DNA of 5,704 bases from an uncultured Verrucomicrobiota bacterium (GTDB taxonomy: Bacteria; Verrucomicrobiota; Verrucomicrobiia; Limisphaerales; UBA1096): positions 1 through 5,704 of the forward strand of contig CAJWPV010000119.1 in the NCBI GenBank assembly GCA_913045395.1, written 5' to 3'. A model generated the notes under the pieces. The model searched no databases. It worked only from the letters and a program-made list of their open reading frames with translations, and was not told where the DNA came from. Shown piece after piece: positions 1 to 5,704 of the stretch (positions are counted from its first letter, which is position 1; each line of letters starts with the position of its first letter). A program made the position numbers and the translations under genes.

Positions 1-32
1 TTGTCTGCTAGCGCCTCGCCAAGGGGGAGTTG

Positions 33-48
33 CCGCTTGGCCAAGCGG
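33..48. repeat. Perfect 16-bp palindrome beyond the nusA stop
   Basis: CCGCTTGGCCAAGCGG is a perfect dyad with no spacer, located 17 bases past the nusA stop codon in the direction of nusA transcription. As RNA it could form a short hairpin with a GGCC loop, but no T-run follows on the minus strand, so it is not a standard intrinsic terminator. Closely related sequence follows the membrane protein gene (2581-2598), and a half-copy follows dnaK (4734-4743). The dyad is seen directly; any role in termination or as a dispersed repeat is inference. Confidence 0.55.
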
Positions 49-65
49 TGGGGCAATATCCCCGC

Positions 66-1436
66 TTACTCGGCCTCCTTTGTGGGGGCTTCTTCTTCAG
101 TGGTTTTTAGCTCGGCGGCTGCGTTTTCATCGGGCGCGGCGGCGCCTTCCGGGGGAGACTCCTCTGTCGGCGGGTTGACGCTCGATCCGGCTCGGCGATC
201 CTTCTCTGCGCGGGCGGCGGCCAGGACCGGTTCGGCATGCTCCGCGAGGCCCGGGATATCCGCGAGGTCTCCAGCCTCGACGCCGATCAAGGCATCCAAT
301 GTCAGCAGACCAGCATGGACGAGGGCATCGGCCTGCTCCTTCTCGATCCCGGGGATGGCGGCCAGTGCGTCAACGGCTCCGGCGACCTGTTCCTCAAATC
401 CGACGCGGACCTCTTGCTCCGGGTCGATGTCAATCTGCCACCCGGTGAGTATGCTGGTGAGGCGGGCGTTCTGGCCACGGCGTCCGATGGCCAATGAGAG
501 TTGATCGGGATCAACCAGGATATGGATTCTTTTTCGATCCGGCTCAACTTCCAGCCGCTTTATTTGGGCTGGGGCTAGGGAGTTGGTCACGTAGGTCTCG
601 ATGTCTGTATCCCAGCGGATGATGTCAATTTTCTCGTTGTTGAGTTCCCGTACGATATTTTTCACCCGTTGTCCGCGAAGACCGACGCAGGCGCCGACGG
701 GATCCACTTTTTCATCCTTCGAGTGCACCGCAAGCTTGGTACGGAAGCCCGGCTCCCGGGCAATGGCCTTGACTTCGATCGTGCCGTCGTTGATCTCGGA
801 GACCTCGAGTTGAAACAGTTTGAGCACAAAGTTGGAGTCCCTTCGGGAGAGAATGATTTCAGAATTGCTGTCTGAACCCTGCACGGCTTTTACCAGGCAT
901 CGGATGCGTTCGCCCCGCTGGTATTCCTCAGTGGGCACACGCTCTCGGTTAGGTAGGAGGGCTTCAAATTTGCCCAAGTCAATGAGGACATCCGAGCGGT
1001 CGAATCCCCGGACCTCGCCGCTGACGATGTCCCCGACGCGGTCTTTGAACTCGGAGTAAATCAACGCCTTCTCCGCTCTGCGAATGGCCTGCATCAATGC
1101 CTGCTTGGCATTCTGGGAGGCAATCCGGCCAAAGTTTTTCGGGGTGACTTCGACTTCCAGTTCTTCATCCAGTTGAGCGCTTGGTTTGTGGCGTAGCGCG
1201 GACTCGAGGCTTATTTCGCTCTGTTTGTCGGTGACTCTCTCAACCACGATCAGGGAGGCGAAAGCGCGGATGTCACCGTCCTTGCGGTCGATTTCGCACC
1301 TCAATTCCCTGGCGGGGCCGACCGCCCGCTTTGCCGCAGAGACCATTGCATCTTCGACAGCGCTGATAAGGATCTCCCGATCGAGGCCCTTTTCACGCTC
1401 CCAATATTCCATGCTGGCAATAAATTCCGCATTCAT
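66..1436 (-). CDS. nusA: Transcription termination/antitermination factor NusA
   Basis: NusA binds RNA polymerase and nascent RNA in the cytoplasm and modulates pausing, intrinsic and Rho-dependent termination, and antitermination. The 456-residue product shows the family's domain order: an N-terminal polymerase-binding domain (about 1-130), an S1 domain (about 134-198), KH1 with DPVGACVGLRGQR (about 245-257), KH2 with AIGRRGQN (316-323), a helix-hairpin-helix-like repeat (about 353-412, with AAIPGIEKEQADALVHAGL) and a Glu/Ala/Pro-rich acidic tail (413-456). It is longer than NusA proteins that stop after KH2 and shorter than the E. coli protein, which fits one C-terminal repeat. I chose the ATG at 1436 because homology begins at MNAEFIASMEYWEREKG. 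The frame stays open for 41 more codons upstream (to 1559), but that extension does not resemble NusA. No clear Shine-Dalgarno precedes 1436. The neighbour at the 5' end is divergent, and no rimP lies directly upstream. Identification is secure; the exact start is likely. Confidence 0.97.
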   Translation of the reverse strand: MNAEFIASMEYWEREKGLDREILISAVEDAMVSAAKRAVGPARELRCEIDRKDGDIRAFASLIVVERVTDKQSEISLESALRHKPSAQLDEELEVEVTPKNFGRIASQNAKQALMQAIRRAEKALIYSEFKDRVGDIVSGEVRGFDRSDVLIDLGKFEALLPNRERVPTEEYQRGERIRCLVKAVQGSDSNSEIILSRRDSNFVLKLFQLEVSEINDGTIEVKAIAREPGFRTKLAVHSKDEKVDPVGACVGLRGQRVKNIVRELNNEKIDIIRWDTDIETYVTNSLAPAQIKRLEVEPDRKRIHILVDPDQLSLAIGRRGQNARLTSILTGWQIDIDPEQEVRVGFEEQVAGAVDALAAIPGIEKEQADALVHAGLLTLDALIGVEAGDLADIPGLAEHAEPVLAAARAEKDRRAGSSVNPPTEESPPEGAAAPDENAAAELKTTEEEAPTKEAE

Positions 1437-1706
1437 CGTTATCGTTTGTCGACAAGCCCTAAACCGTTCGTACCGAACAAAAAAGCCGGCAGATTGCTCT
1501 CCGACTTCACTCACTCTCAACAAAATTGACTGACTACGCTGACACCCGGTGGGTGGCAACCGGCTTCAGGTTAGTCGTTCGCGTTAAGCAGCGTCAAGTT
1601 CAAAAGGCTGTCGGGATTGCCTGTTTTTTGGATTTTTTAAGAAAAACAACCGTTGAACACGAATTTGGGTTTCCCGGCCGGTTGCCCACGGGTAGCTTAC
1701 GGCGGA
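1437..1706. other. Divergent intergenic region, nusA / membrane protein gene
   Basis: This gap must hold the promoters for both divergent genes, though no site is convincing. On the minus strand there is a TTGACG (-35-like, 1597 down to 1592), followed 18 bases later by only a weak TAACCT. Small dyads are GTTCG-tac-CGAAC (1466-1478) and CCGGT-N8-ACCGG (1546-1563). Three homopolymer tracts, T6 at 1624-1629, T6 at 1633-1638 and A5 at 1642-1646, are spaced roughly one helical turn apart. Open reading frames cross the gap in several frames, but none resembles a protein I recognise. Confidence 0.5.
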
Positions 1707-2573
1707 GTGGTGGAAGATCGACCGAAGGAGGCGTGGCAGCCGTTGACATTCGGAGGCGTAGCCCGGTTTGCCGCGGCCAGTTACTGGCGGTTACTGATGG
1801 TGGAACTGGTCTTCGCACTGATGGTTGCGGCCACGGTGGTGTGGTTTGTCCAACAGGCCTGGGTGCCGGTGATCGACAAAACTATCAAGCAAATGCCGCC
1901 GACCGGGGAGATTCGCGGCGGCCGTCTCGATTGGCCAAGCGGGACCGTGCTTCAGCAAGAGGGGCCGTTTATGCGGATTGCCGTGCGCCCGGGAGGCTTC
2001 ACCAATGTCGAGGAATCGGCCGATCTTGTGCTGGCTTTTGGCTCGAGCGATCTGCGGATCGGAAGCAGCCTTGGGCTTGGCCTGTTGACGCTGCCTTATC
2101 CCGTGGGATGGATCCTGTCGTTCAACAAAACCGAACTCGAACCTTGGTGGGGGGCTCGTTCCCATATGGTGCTGGCGGGGCTTGGCCTATTGGTTGTTTT
2201 GGCGCTGCAATTCATTTGGTCCACGCTGGGTTTGCTGTACATGCTTCCCGTTAAGATTTTCTCTGTCAGTCGAGTGGACTGGGTTGGCGCCATAAAAATA
2301 GCCATTGCTGCACAAATGCCGAGCGCGTTAGTGATGAGCGTCGGCATCGTGTTATACGGCCTAAAGCAACTCGACCTGGTGGCTCTGCTAGTCGTGTGGG
2401 GTGTGCACTTGGCCTTGCCGTGGATGTATGTGATGTTTTCCCCGATCCTCGCCCCAAAACAGCCCAAGCCGCAAAAGGCTAGGTCGAAGAAAGCCCAGGT
2501 CAAACGTGATCCGGGAGACAATCCTTTCCACGATACTTCAGGGAATTCAGGAAACCCCTTCGGCAGCGATTGA
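1707..2573 (+). CDS. Multi-pass membrane protein of unknown function
   Basis: I do not recognise the family. Counting from the GTG at 1707 (288 residues), a soluble N-terminus containing WQPLTFGGVARFA leads into a first hydrophobic helix (about 29-52). A polar segment of about 70 residues follows, probably outside the membrane, containing MPPTGEIRGGRLDWPSG. A weakly hydrophobic stretch (about 119-139) comes next, then a long hydrophobic block (about 153-184) and two further helices (about 194-218 and 221-248). The tail is basic (KPQKARSKKAQVKRD) and ends in a Gly/Asn/Ser-rich segment with two NPF motifs. The start is uncertain: the frame opens at a TTG (1653), offers GTG at 1707 and 1710 and a TTG at 1743 (with AAGGAGG at 1725-1731, 11 bases before it), and has no ATG until 1797, which would cut into the first helix. 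The hydrophobic pattern supports a real integral membrane protein. It is divergent from nusA and codirectional with dnaK, but separated from dnaK by 218 bases with dyads, so it need not share function with the chaperones. Confidence 0.85.
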   Translation: MVEDRPKEAWQPLTFGGVARFAAASYWRLLMVELVFALMVAATVVWFVQQAWVPVIDKTIKQMPPTGEIRGGRLDWPSGTVLQQEGPFMRIAVRPGGFTNVEESADLVLAFGSSDLRIGSSLGLGLLTLPYPVGWILSFNKTELEPWWGARSHMVLAGLGLLVVLALQFIWSTLGLLYMLPVKIFSVSRVDWVGAIKIAIAAQMPSALVMSVGIVLYGLKQLDLVALLVVWGVHLALPWMYVMFSPILAPKQPKPQKARSKKAQVKRDPGDNPFHDTSGNSGNPFGSD

Positions 2574-2580
2574 GGAGTCC

Positions 2581-2598
2581 AGCGCTTGGCCAAGTGCT
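2581..2598. repeat. 18-bp near-palindrome after the membrane protein gene
   Basis: AGCGCTTGGCCAAGTGCT is a dyad with 9-base arms and a single G-T opposition, which pairs as a wobble in RNA. It starts seven bases after the TGA at 2571-2573. Its core CGCTTGGCCAAG is shared with the palindrome at 33-48. There is no T-run after it, so a classic Rho-independent terminator is unlikely, although a weak transcript-end hairpin is possible. Confidence 0.5.
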
Positions 2599-2711
2599 AG
2601 TCGGGAAACCAAGCCGAAGGCGAGACGCTTGACAATTTCGATAGCCAACAATCGAGACATTATGTCACATATGACTCAAGTTTAAGGTTGTATTTCGCTG
2701 TGAAAAAATAA

Positions 2712-2738
2712 TTAAGTGACTGGTTTTCAGTTATTTAA
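2712..2738 (+). promoter_or_regulatory. 11-bp dyad upstream of dnaK
   Basis: TTAAGTGACTG and CAGTTATTTAA flank a GTTTT loop. In RNA all 11 positions pair, two of them as G-U. The dyad ends 53 bases before the dnaK ATG and just ahead of the -10-like TTTAAT at 2743-2748, so it would overlap the -35 region of a promoter using that box. It could be a repressor operator in DNA, or a leader hairpin or weak terminator in RNA if transcription begins further upstream. Total length is 27 bp, the same as CIRCE, but the arm sequence does not match CIRCE. Confidence 0.45.
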
Positions 2739-2778
2739 CTATTTTAATTGACACTTGGCATCTGGGTTGCTCATGGAT

Positions 2779-2784
2779 GGGGGA
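2779..2784 (+). promoter_or_regulatory. Ribosome binding site of dnaK
   Basis: GGGGGA lies seven bases before the ATG at 2792 and can pair with the anti-Shine-Dalgarno if one G-U pair is allowed. It decides the start: the in-frame ATG at 2777 would put this G-run inside the coding sequence and add five residues absent from normal DnaK N-termini. Confidence 0.65.
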
Positions 2785-2791
2785 ATTTGTT

Positions 2792-4723
2792 ATGGGAAAA
2801 GTTTTAGGAATTGATTTAGGTACGACCAACTCCTGCATGTCTATCATGGACGGCGGGGAGCCGCTCGTTCTCGAGAATTCAGAGGGTCGACGGACGACGC
2901 CCTCGGTTGTGGCATTCACCAAGGACGGCGAACGTCTTGTGGGCGATCCTGCCAAGCGTCAGGCGGTCACCAACCCGAAGAACACGATTTTCTCCATTAA
3001 GCGGTTTATGGGCCGCAAATTCGACGAGGTCGGCGAGGAGACTAAGCGCATTCCTTACAAGGTTGTCAAGGCGTCCAACGGGGATGCCGCTGTCGAGGTG
3101 GAGGTCAACGCGGAGACCAAGCAGTACAGTCCGCCGGAGATTTCTGCGATGATCCTCGGCAAACTCAAGGCCGACGCCGAGATGCGTCTGGGCGAAACGA
3201 TCACCGAGGCCGTCATCACGGTTCCCGCCTATTACAACGACACGCAGCGCCAGGCGACCAAGGATGCTGGCAAAATCGCCGGTCTCGAGGTGCTGCGGAT
3301 CATCAACGAGCCGACGGCTGCGTCGCTGGCGTACGGGCTCGATAAGAAGACGGATCAAAATATCGCAGTGTACGACCTTGGCGGAGGGACGTTTGACATA
3401 TCGGTGCTGGAGATCGGTGATGGTGTGTTCGAGGTAAAAGCCACAAACGGCGACACCCAACTCGGCGGTGACGACTGGGACAACGCCGTCATCGACTGGG
3501 TGCTCGACAGTTTCAAGGAGGAGAATGGAATGGATCTGCGGAACCAGCCCGACGCACTGCAGCGCATCAAGGAGGAGGCCGAGAAGGCCAAGATTTCTTT
3601 ATCCAGCTCCACGAGCTATGACCTGAACCTGCCGTTCATCACTGCGGATGCCAGCGGCCCCAAGCACATCAACCTGCAATTGTCACGGGCCAAGCTGGAG
3701 CAGTTGTGCGAGGATTTGTTTGAGCGCACCCTTGGGCCGGTGCAGGCCTGCTTTAAGGACGCCGAGGTGAGCGCGAACGACGTCAAGGATCTCGTTCTGG
3801 TCGGTGGAATGACCCGGATGCCCAAGGTGGTTGAGACTGCCGAGGCGGCCATCGGCAGGAAGCCCAATCAAGGGGTTAACCCGGACGAAGTCGTTGCGGT
3901 TGGTGCTGCCATCCAAGGAGGTGTCTTGAAGGGCGACGTCAAGGATGTTCTGTTGCTCGACGTCACGCCGCTCTCGCTTGGCATCGAGACCATGGGCGCG
4001 GTGATGACCAAGCTCATCGAGCGCAACACCACCATCCCGACCAAGAAATCGGAAATTTTCTCCACCGCTGCCGACAACCAGCCGGCTGTGGACATCCACG
4101 TGCTACAGGGCGAGCGCGAGTTCGCCAACGACAACAAGAGCATCGGCAAGTTCCAGTTGACCGATATCCCGCCCGCGCCGCGCGGCACTCCGCAGGTCGA
4201 GGTGACGTTCGACATTGACGCCAACGGCATTCTCAACGTCAACGCCAAGGACCTTGGCACCGGCAAGGAGCAGAAGATCACCATTACCGCCAGCAGTGGC
4301 CTCTCGGAGGAGGACATCGAGAAGATGAAGCAGGACGCCGAGACACATGCCGATGAGGATAAAAAACGCCGTGAAGAGGTGGACCTCTGCAACAACGCCG
4401 ACAATCTGGCCTACCAGACGGACAAGATGCTCAAGGAAAATGGAGACAAGCTTTCAGGCGACAAAAAGAGCGCGCTCGAAGCGGCCAATAACGAATTGAA
4501 GGACGCGCTGAAAGGCTCCGACTCCAACGCGATAAAGGTCGCCACGGAGAAACTGCAGCAAGTTGTGCAGGACGCCTCCGGTGATATTTACAAGGCCGCT
4601 CAGGAAGCTCAGGCGGCCGACGGTACGGAGCCAGGCGGCGATGCACCGGACGAGGACGAGCCGGCCAACAAGGAAGAGGGCCCCATCATCGACGCCGAGG
4701 TCGTGGAGGAAAAAGCCGACTAA
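2792..4723 (+). CDS. dnaK: Molecular chaperone DnaK (Hsp70)
   Basis: DnaK is the ATP-driven cytosolic Hsp70 that binds exposed hydrophobic peptide segments, working with DnaJ and GrpE. The 643-residue product has the usual bacterial length. The nucleotide-binding domain shows [10 protein letters not shown] (6-15), K70 in IKRFMG (the catalytic lysine position), [13 protein letters not shown] (144-156), [13 protein letters not shown] (172-184), DLGGGTFD (195-202, with the conserved Thr at 200) and VGGMTRMP (337-344). The interdomain linker and first strand of the substrate-binding domain read [13 protein letters not shown] (385-397), followed by the beta-sandwich, a charged helical lid from about residue 505 and an acidic disordered tail ending [12 protein letters not shown]. 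No key residue appears missing. The ATG at 2792 gives the canonical [13 protein letters not shown] start. groES follows after 104 bases on the same strand. grpE and dnaJ are not adjacent on either side within view. Confidence 0.99.
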   Translation: MGKVLGIDLGTTNSCMSIMDGGEPLVLENSEGRRTTPSVVAFTKDGERLVGDPAKRQAVTNPKNTIFSIKRFMGRKFDEVGEETKRIPYKVVKASNGDAAVEVEVNAETKQYSPPEISAMILGKLKADAEMRLGETITEAVITVPAYYNDTQRQATKDAGKIAGLEVLRIINEPTAASLAYGLDKKTDQNIAVYDLGGGTFDISVLEIGDGVFEVKATNGDTQLGGDDWDNAVIDWVLDSFKEENGMDLRNQPDALQRIKEEAEKAKISLSSSTSYDLNLPFITADASGPKHINLQLSRAKLEQLCEDLFERTLGPVQACFKDAEVSANDVKDLVLVGGMTRMPKVVETAEAAIGRKPNQGVNPDEVVAVGAAIQGGVLKGDVKDVLLLDVTPLSLGIETMGAVMTKLIERNTTIPTKKSEIFSTAADNQPAVDIHVLQGEREFANDNKSIGKFQLTDIPPAPRGTPQVEVTFDIDANGILNVNAKDLGTGKEQKITITASSGLSEEDIEKMKQDAETHADEDKKRREEVDLCNNADNLAYQTDKMLKENGDKLSGDKKSALEAANNELKDALKGSDSNAIKVATEKLQQVVQDASGDIYKAAQEAQAADGTEPGGDAPDEDEPANKEEGPIIDAEVVEEKAD

Positions 4724-4827
4724 GATTTTAGCCGCGCTTGGCCGGAACCGGGTGGTTCCGACTTTCCGGCGCGACAAACTTCCCCGCCCATGGCGGGAAC
4801 AAAACAGCAAGTTAGATAAAAACAAAC
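4724..4827 (+). promoter_or_regulatory. dnaK-groES spacer with competing hairpins
   Basis: Three stems can be drawn. Stem A is CGGAACC-gggt-GGTTCCG (4743-4760), a perfect 7-bp stem with a 4-base loop. Stem B pairs GCCGGAA (4741-4747) with TTCCGGC (4764-4770), extendable by CGC (4735-4737) with GCG (4771-4773) across a three-base bulge; it shares its left arm with stem A, so the two exclude each other. Stem C is TTCCCCGCC-cat-GGCGGGAA (4780-4799) with one bulged C. No T-run follows any stem, so these are not textbook terminators. They could cause partial termination, pausing, processing or protection of mRNA ends. The last 28 bases before groES are A-rich and unstructured. No convincing promoter or CIRCE element was found here. 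Confidence 0.5.
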
Positions 4828-5124
4828 ATGGCACTAAAACTAAAACCGCTCGGCGATCGCATTATTGTTGAGCCGATCGAGGAGAATGAGCAGCAATCGG
4901 ATGGTGGTATTATCATACCGGATTCTGCCAAGGAAAAACCCACCGAAGCCAAGGTACTGGCTTTGGGTACCGGCAAGACAGACGACAATGGCAAAAAAAT
5001 TGCCTTCGAGGTCAAGAAGGGCGACAAGGTGTTGATCAGCAAATATGGCGGCACCGAGGTCAAGGTCGACGGCAAGGAACTCAAGATTTTGAATTCCGAC
5101 GACATCCTTGCAATCGTTGGATAA
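4828..5124 (+). CDS. groES: Co-chaperonin GroES (Hsp10)
   Basis: GroES forms a heptameric lid on GroEL and closes the folding chamber in the cytoplasm. The 98-residue product is normal in length for the family. It shows [14 protein letters not shown] (5-18), the mobile-loop region (about 19-36) with GGIIIP at 26-31, [22 protein letters not shown] within 63-84, and the C-terminal DDILAIVG. The ATG at 4828 matches the family N-terminus. It is preceded by an A-rich stretch (AGATAAAAACAAAC) with no Shine-Dalgarno, unlike dnaK and groEL, so initiation probably relies on an unstructured leader. groEL starts 22 bases after the stop, which indicates cotranscription. Confidence 0.98.
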   Translation: MALKLKPLGDRIIVEPIEENEQQSDGGIIIPDSAKEKPTEAKVLALGTGKTDDNGKKIAFEVKKGDKVLISKYGGTEVKVDGKELKILNSDDILAIVG

Positions 5125-5128
5125 ATTT

Positions 5129-5136
5129 GGAAAGGA
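5129..5136 (+). promoter_or_regulatory. Ribosome binding site of groEL
   Basis: GGAAAGGA lies in the 22-base groES-groEL gap. Its AAGGA core ends ten bases before the ATG at 5147. This is an ordinary Shine-Dalgarno, and it supports the chosen groEL start. Confidence 0.65.
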
Positions 5137-5143
5137 ATAATAA

Positions 5144-5704
<561 letters not shown>

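Larger units (their letters stand above)
2574..2791. promoter_or_regulatory. dnaK upstream regulatory region
   Basis: This non-coding gap turns AT-rich towards dnaK. In order it holds a near-palindrome (2581-2598), a -35-like TTGACA (2629-2634) with no good -10 at normal spacing, an inverted repeat TTTCGAT-N8-ATCGAGA (2636-2657), a small dyad GTCACATATGAC (2664-2675), an 11-bp stem (2712-2738), a -10-like TTTAAT (2743-2748, five of six consensus bases) and a second TTGACA (2748-2753) too close to the gene to be its -35. No CIRCE (TTAGCACTC-N9-GAGTGCTAA) and no sigma-32-type promoter were found. That it carries the dnaK promoter is inferred from position; the exact start point is not resolved. 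Confidence 0.6.

Noticed and set aside
1..504. Long open frame on the plus strand opposite the 3' part of nusA
   Set aside because: It is rich in Ser and Ala, matches nothing recognisable and lies entirely opposite the well-supported NusA frame, the region encoding the C-terminal repeat and tail.
1466..1490. GTTCG-tac-CGAAC hairpin next to an A-run as an intrinsic terminator
   Set aside because: On the plus strand the stem is followed by A residues, and on the minus strand the T-run precedes the stem, so neither orientation gives a stem followed by U residues.
1437..1559. N-terminal extension of NusA by 41 residues
   Set aside because: The frame is open, but the extension does not look like NusA, and homology starts exactly at the ATG at 1436.
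1526..2254. 242-codon plus-strand frame overlapping the membrane protein gene
   Set aside because: It is Gly/Arg-rich without domain character, whereas the overlapping frame shows clear membrane helices and continues to a stop at 2573.
2712..2738. CIRCE element (HrcA operator)
   Set aside because: The length fits, but only about four of nine bases in each arm match TTAGCACTC / GAGTGCTAA.
2748..2753. TTGACA as the dnaK -35 box
   Set aside because: The matching -10 would fall at about 2771-2776 (TCATGG), which is not -10-like, and the transcript would start at or inside the ribosome binding site.
2777..2791. Upstream in-frame ATG for dnaK
   Set aside because: It would add five residues not seen in DnaK and bury the G-rich ribosome binding site; ATG 2792 gives the canonical N-terminus.
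2879..4404. Long antisense frames opposite dnaK (up to 193 codons)
   Set aside because: These are typical shadows of a GC-biased, highly expressed gene; none shows a recognisable domain or its own ribosome binding site.

Overview
The window looks like the chromosome of a Gram-negative-type bacterium, most likely from the Verrucomicrobiota or a neighbouring PVC lineage. This placement is an inference from remembered protein flavour (the NusA N-terminus beginning MNAEFIASMEYWEREKG, and the GroEL stretches SANWDEEVG and [10 protein letters not shown]). No search was possible. Coding sequence is moderately GC-rich and the intergenic DNA just upstream of dnaK is clearly AT-rich. No tRNA, rRNA, CRISPR array, insertion sequence or integrase was seen.

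Layout. Positions 66-1436 (minus strand) encode transcription factor NusA, complete, with its 3' end facing the left edge. A divergent gap of about 270 bases (1437-1706) separates it from a plus-strand gene (about 1707-2573) for a multi-pass membrane protein that I cannot assign to a named family. A gap of 218 bases rich in dyads (2574-2791) then leads into the chaperone block on the plus strand: dnaK (2792-4723), groES (4828-5124) and the first 186 codons of groEL (5147 to the right edge, truncated by the window).

How it works together. DnaK (Hsp70) and GroES/GroEL (Hsp10/Hsp60) are the two main cytosolic folding machines. Here they sit head to tail, with no grpE, dnaJ or hrcA between them. 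groES and groEL are 22 bases apart and clearly one operon. The 104-base gap between dnaK and groES contains strong potential hairpins, so groESL may be read through from dnaK at a modulated level or may have its own promoter. NusA, which controls pausing, termination and antitermination, is transcribed away from these genes and is not directly preceded by rimP.

The coding content is conventional housekeeping, and I do not see an undescribed system. The parts worth a second look are non-coding: a short palindrome built on CGCTTGGCCAAG that recurs just after three gene ends, an operator-like or thermometer-like dyad in front of dnaK, mutually exclusive hairpins between dnaK and groES, and the unassigned membrane protein with two NPF motifs in its tail.
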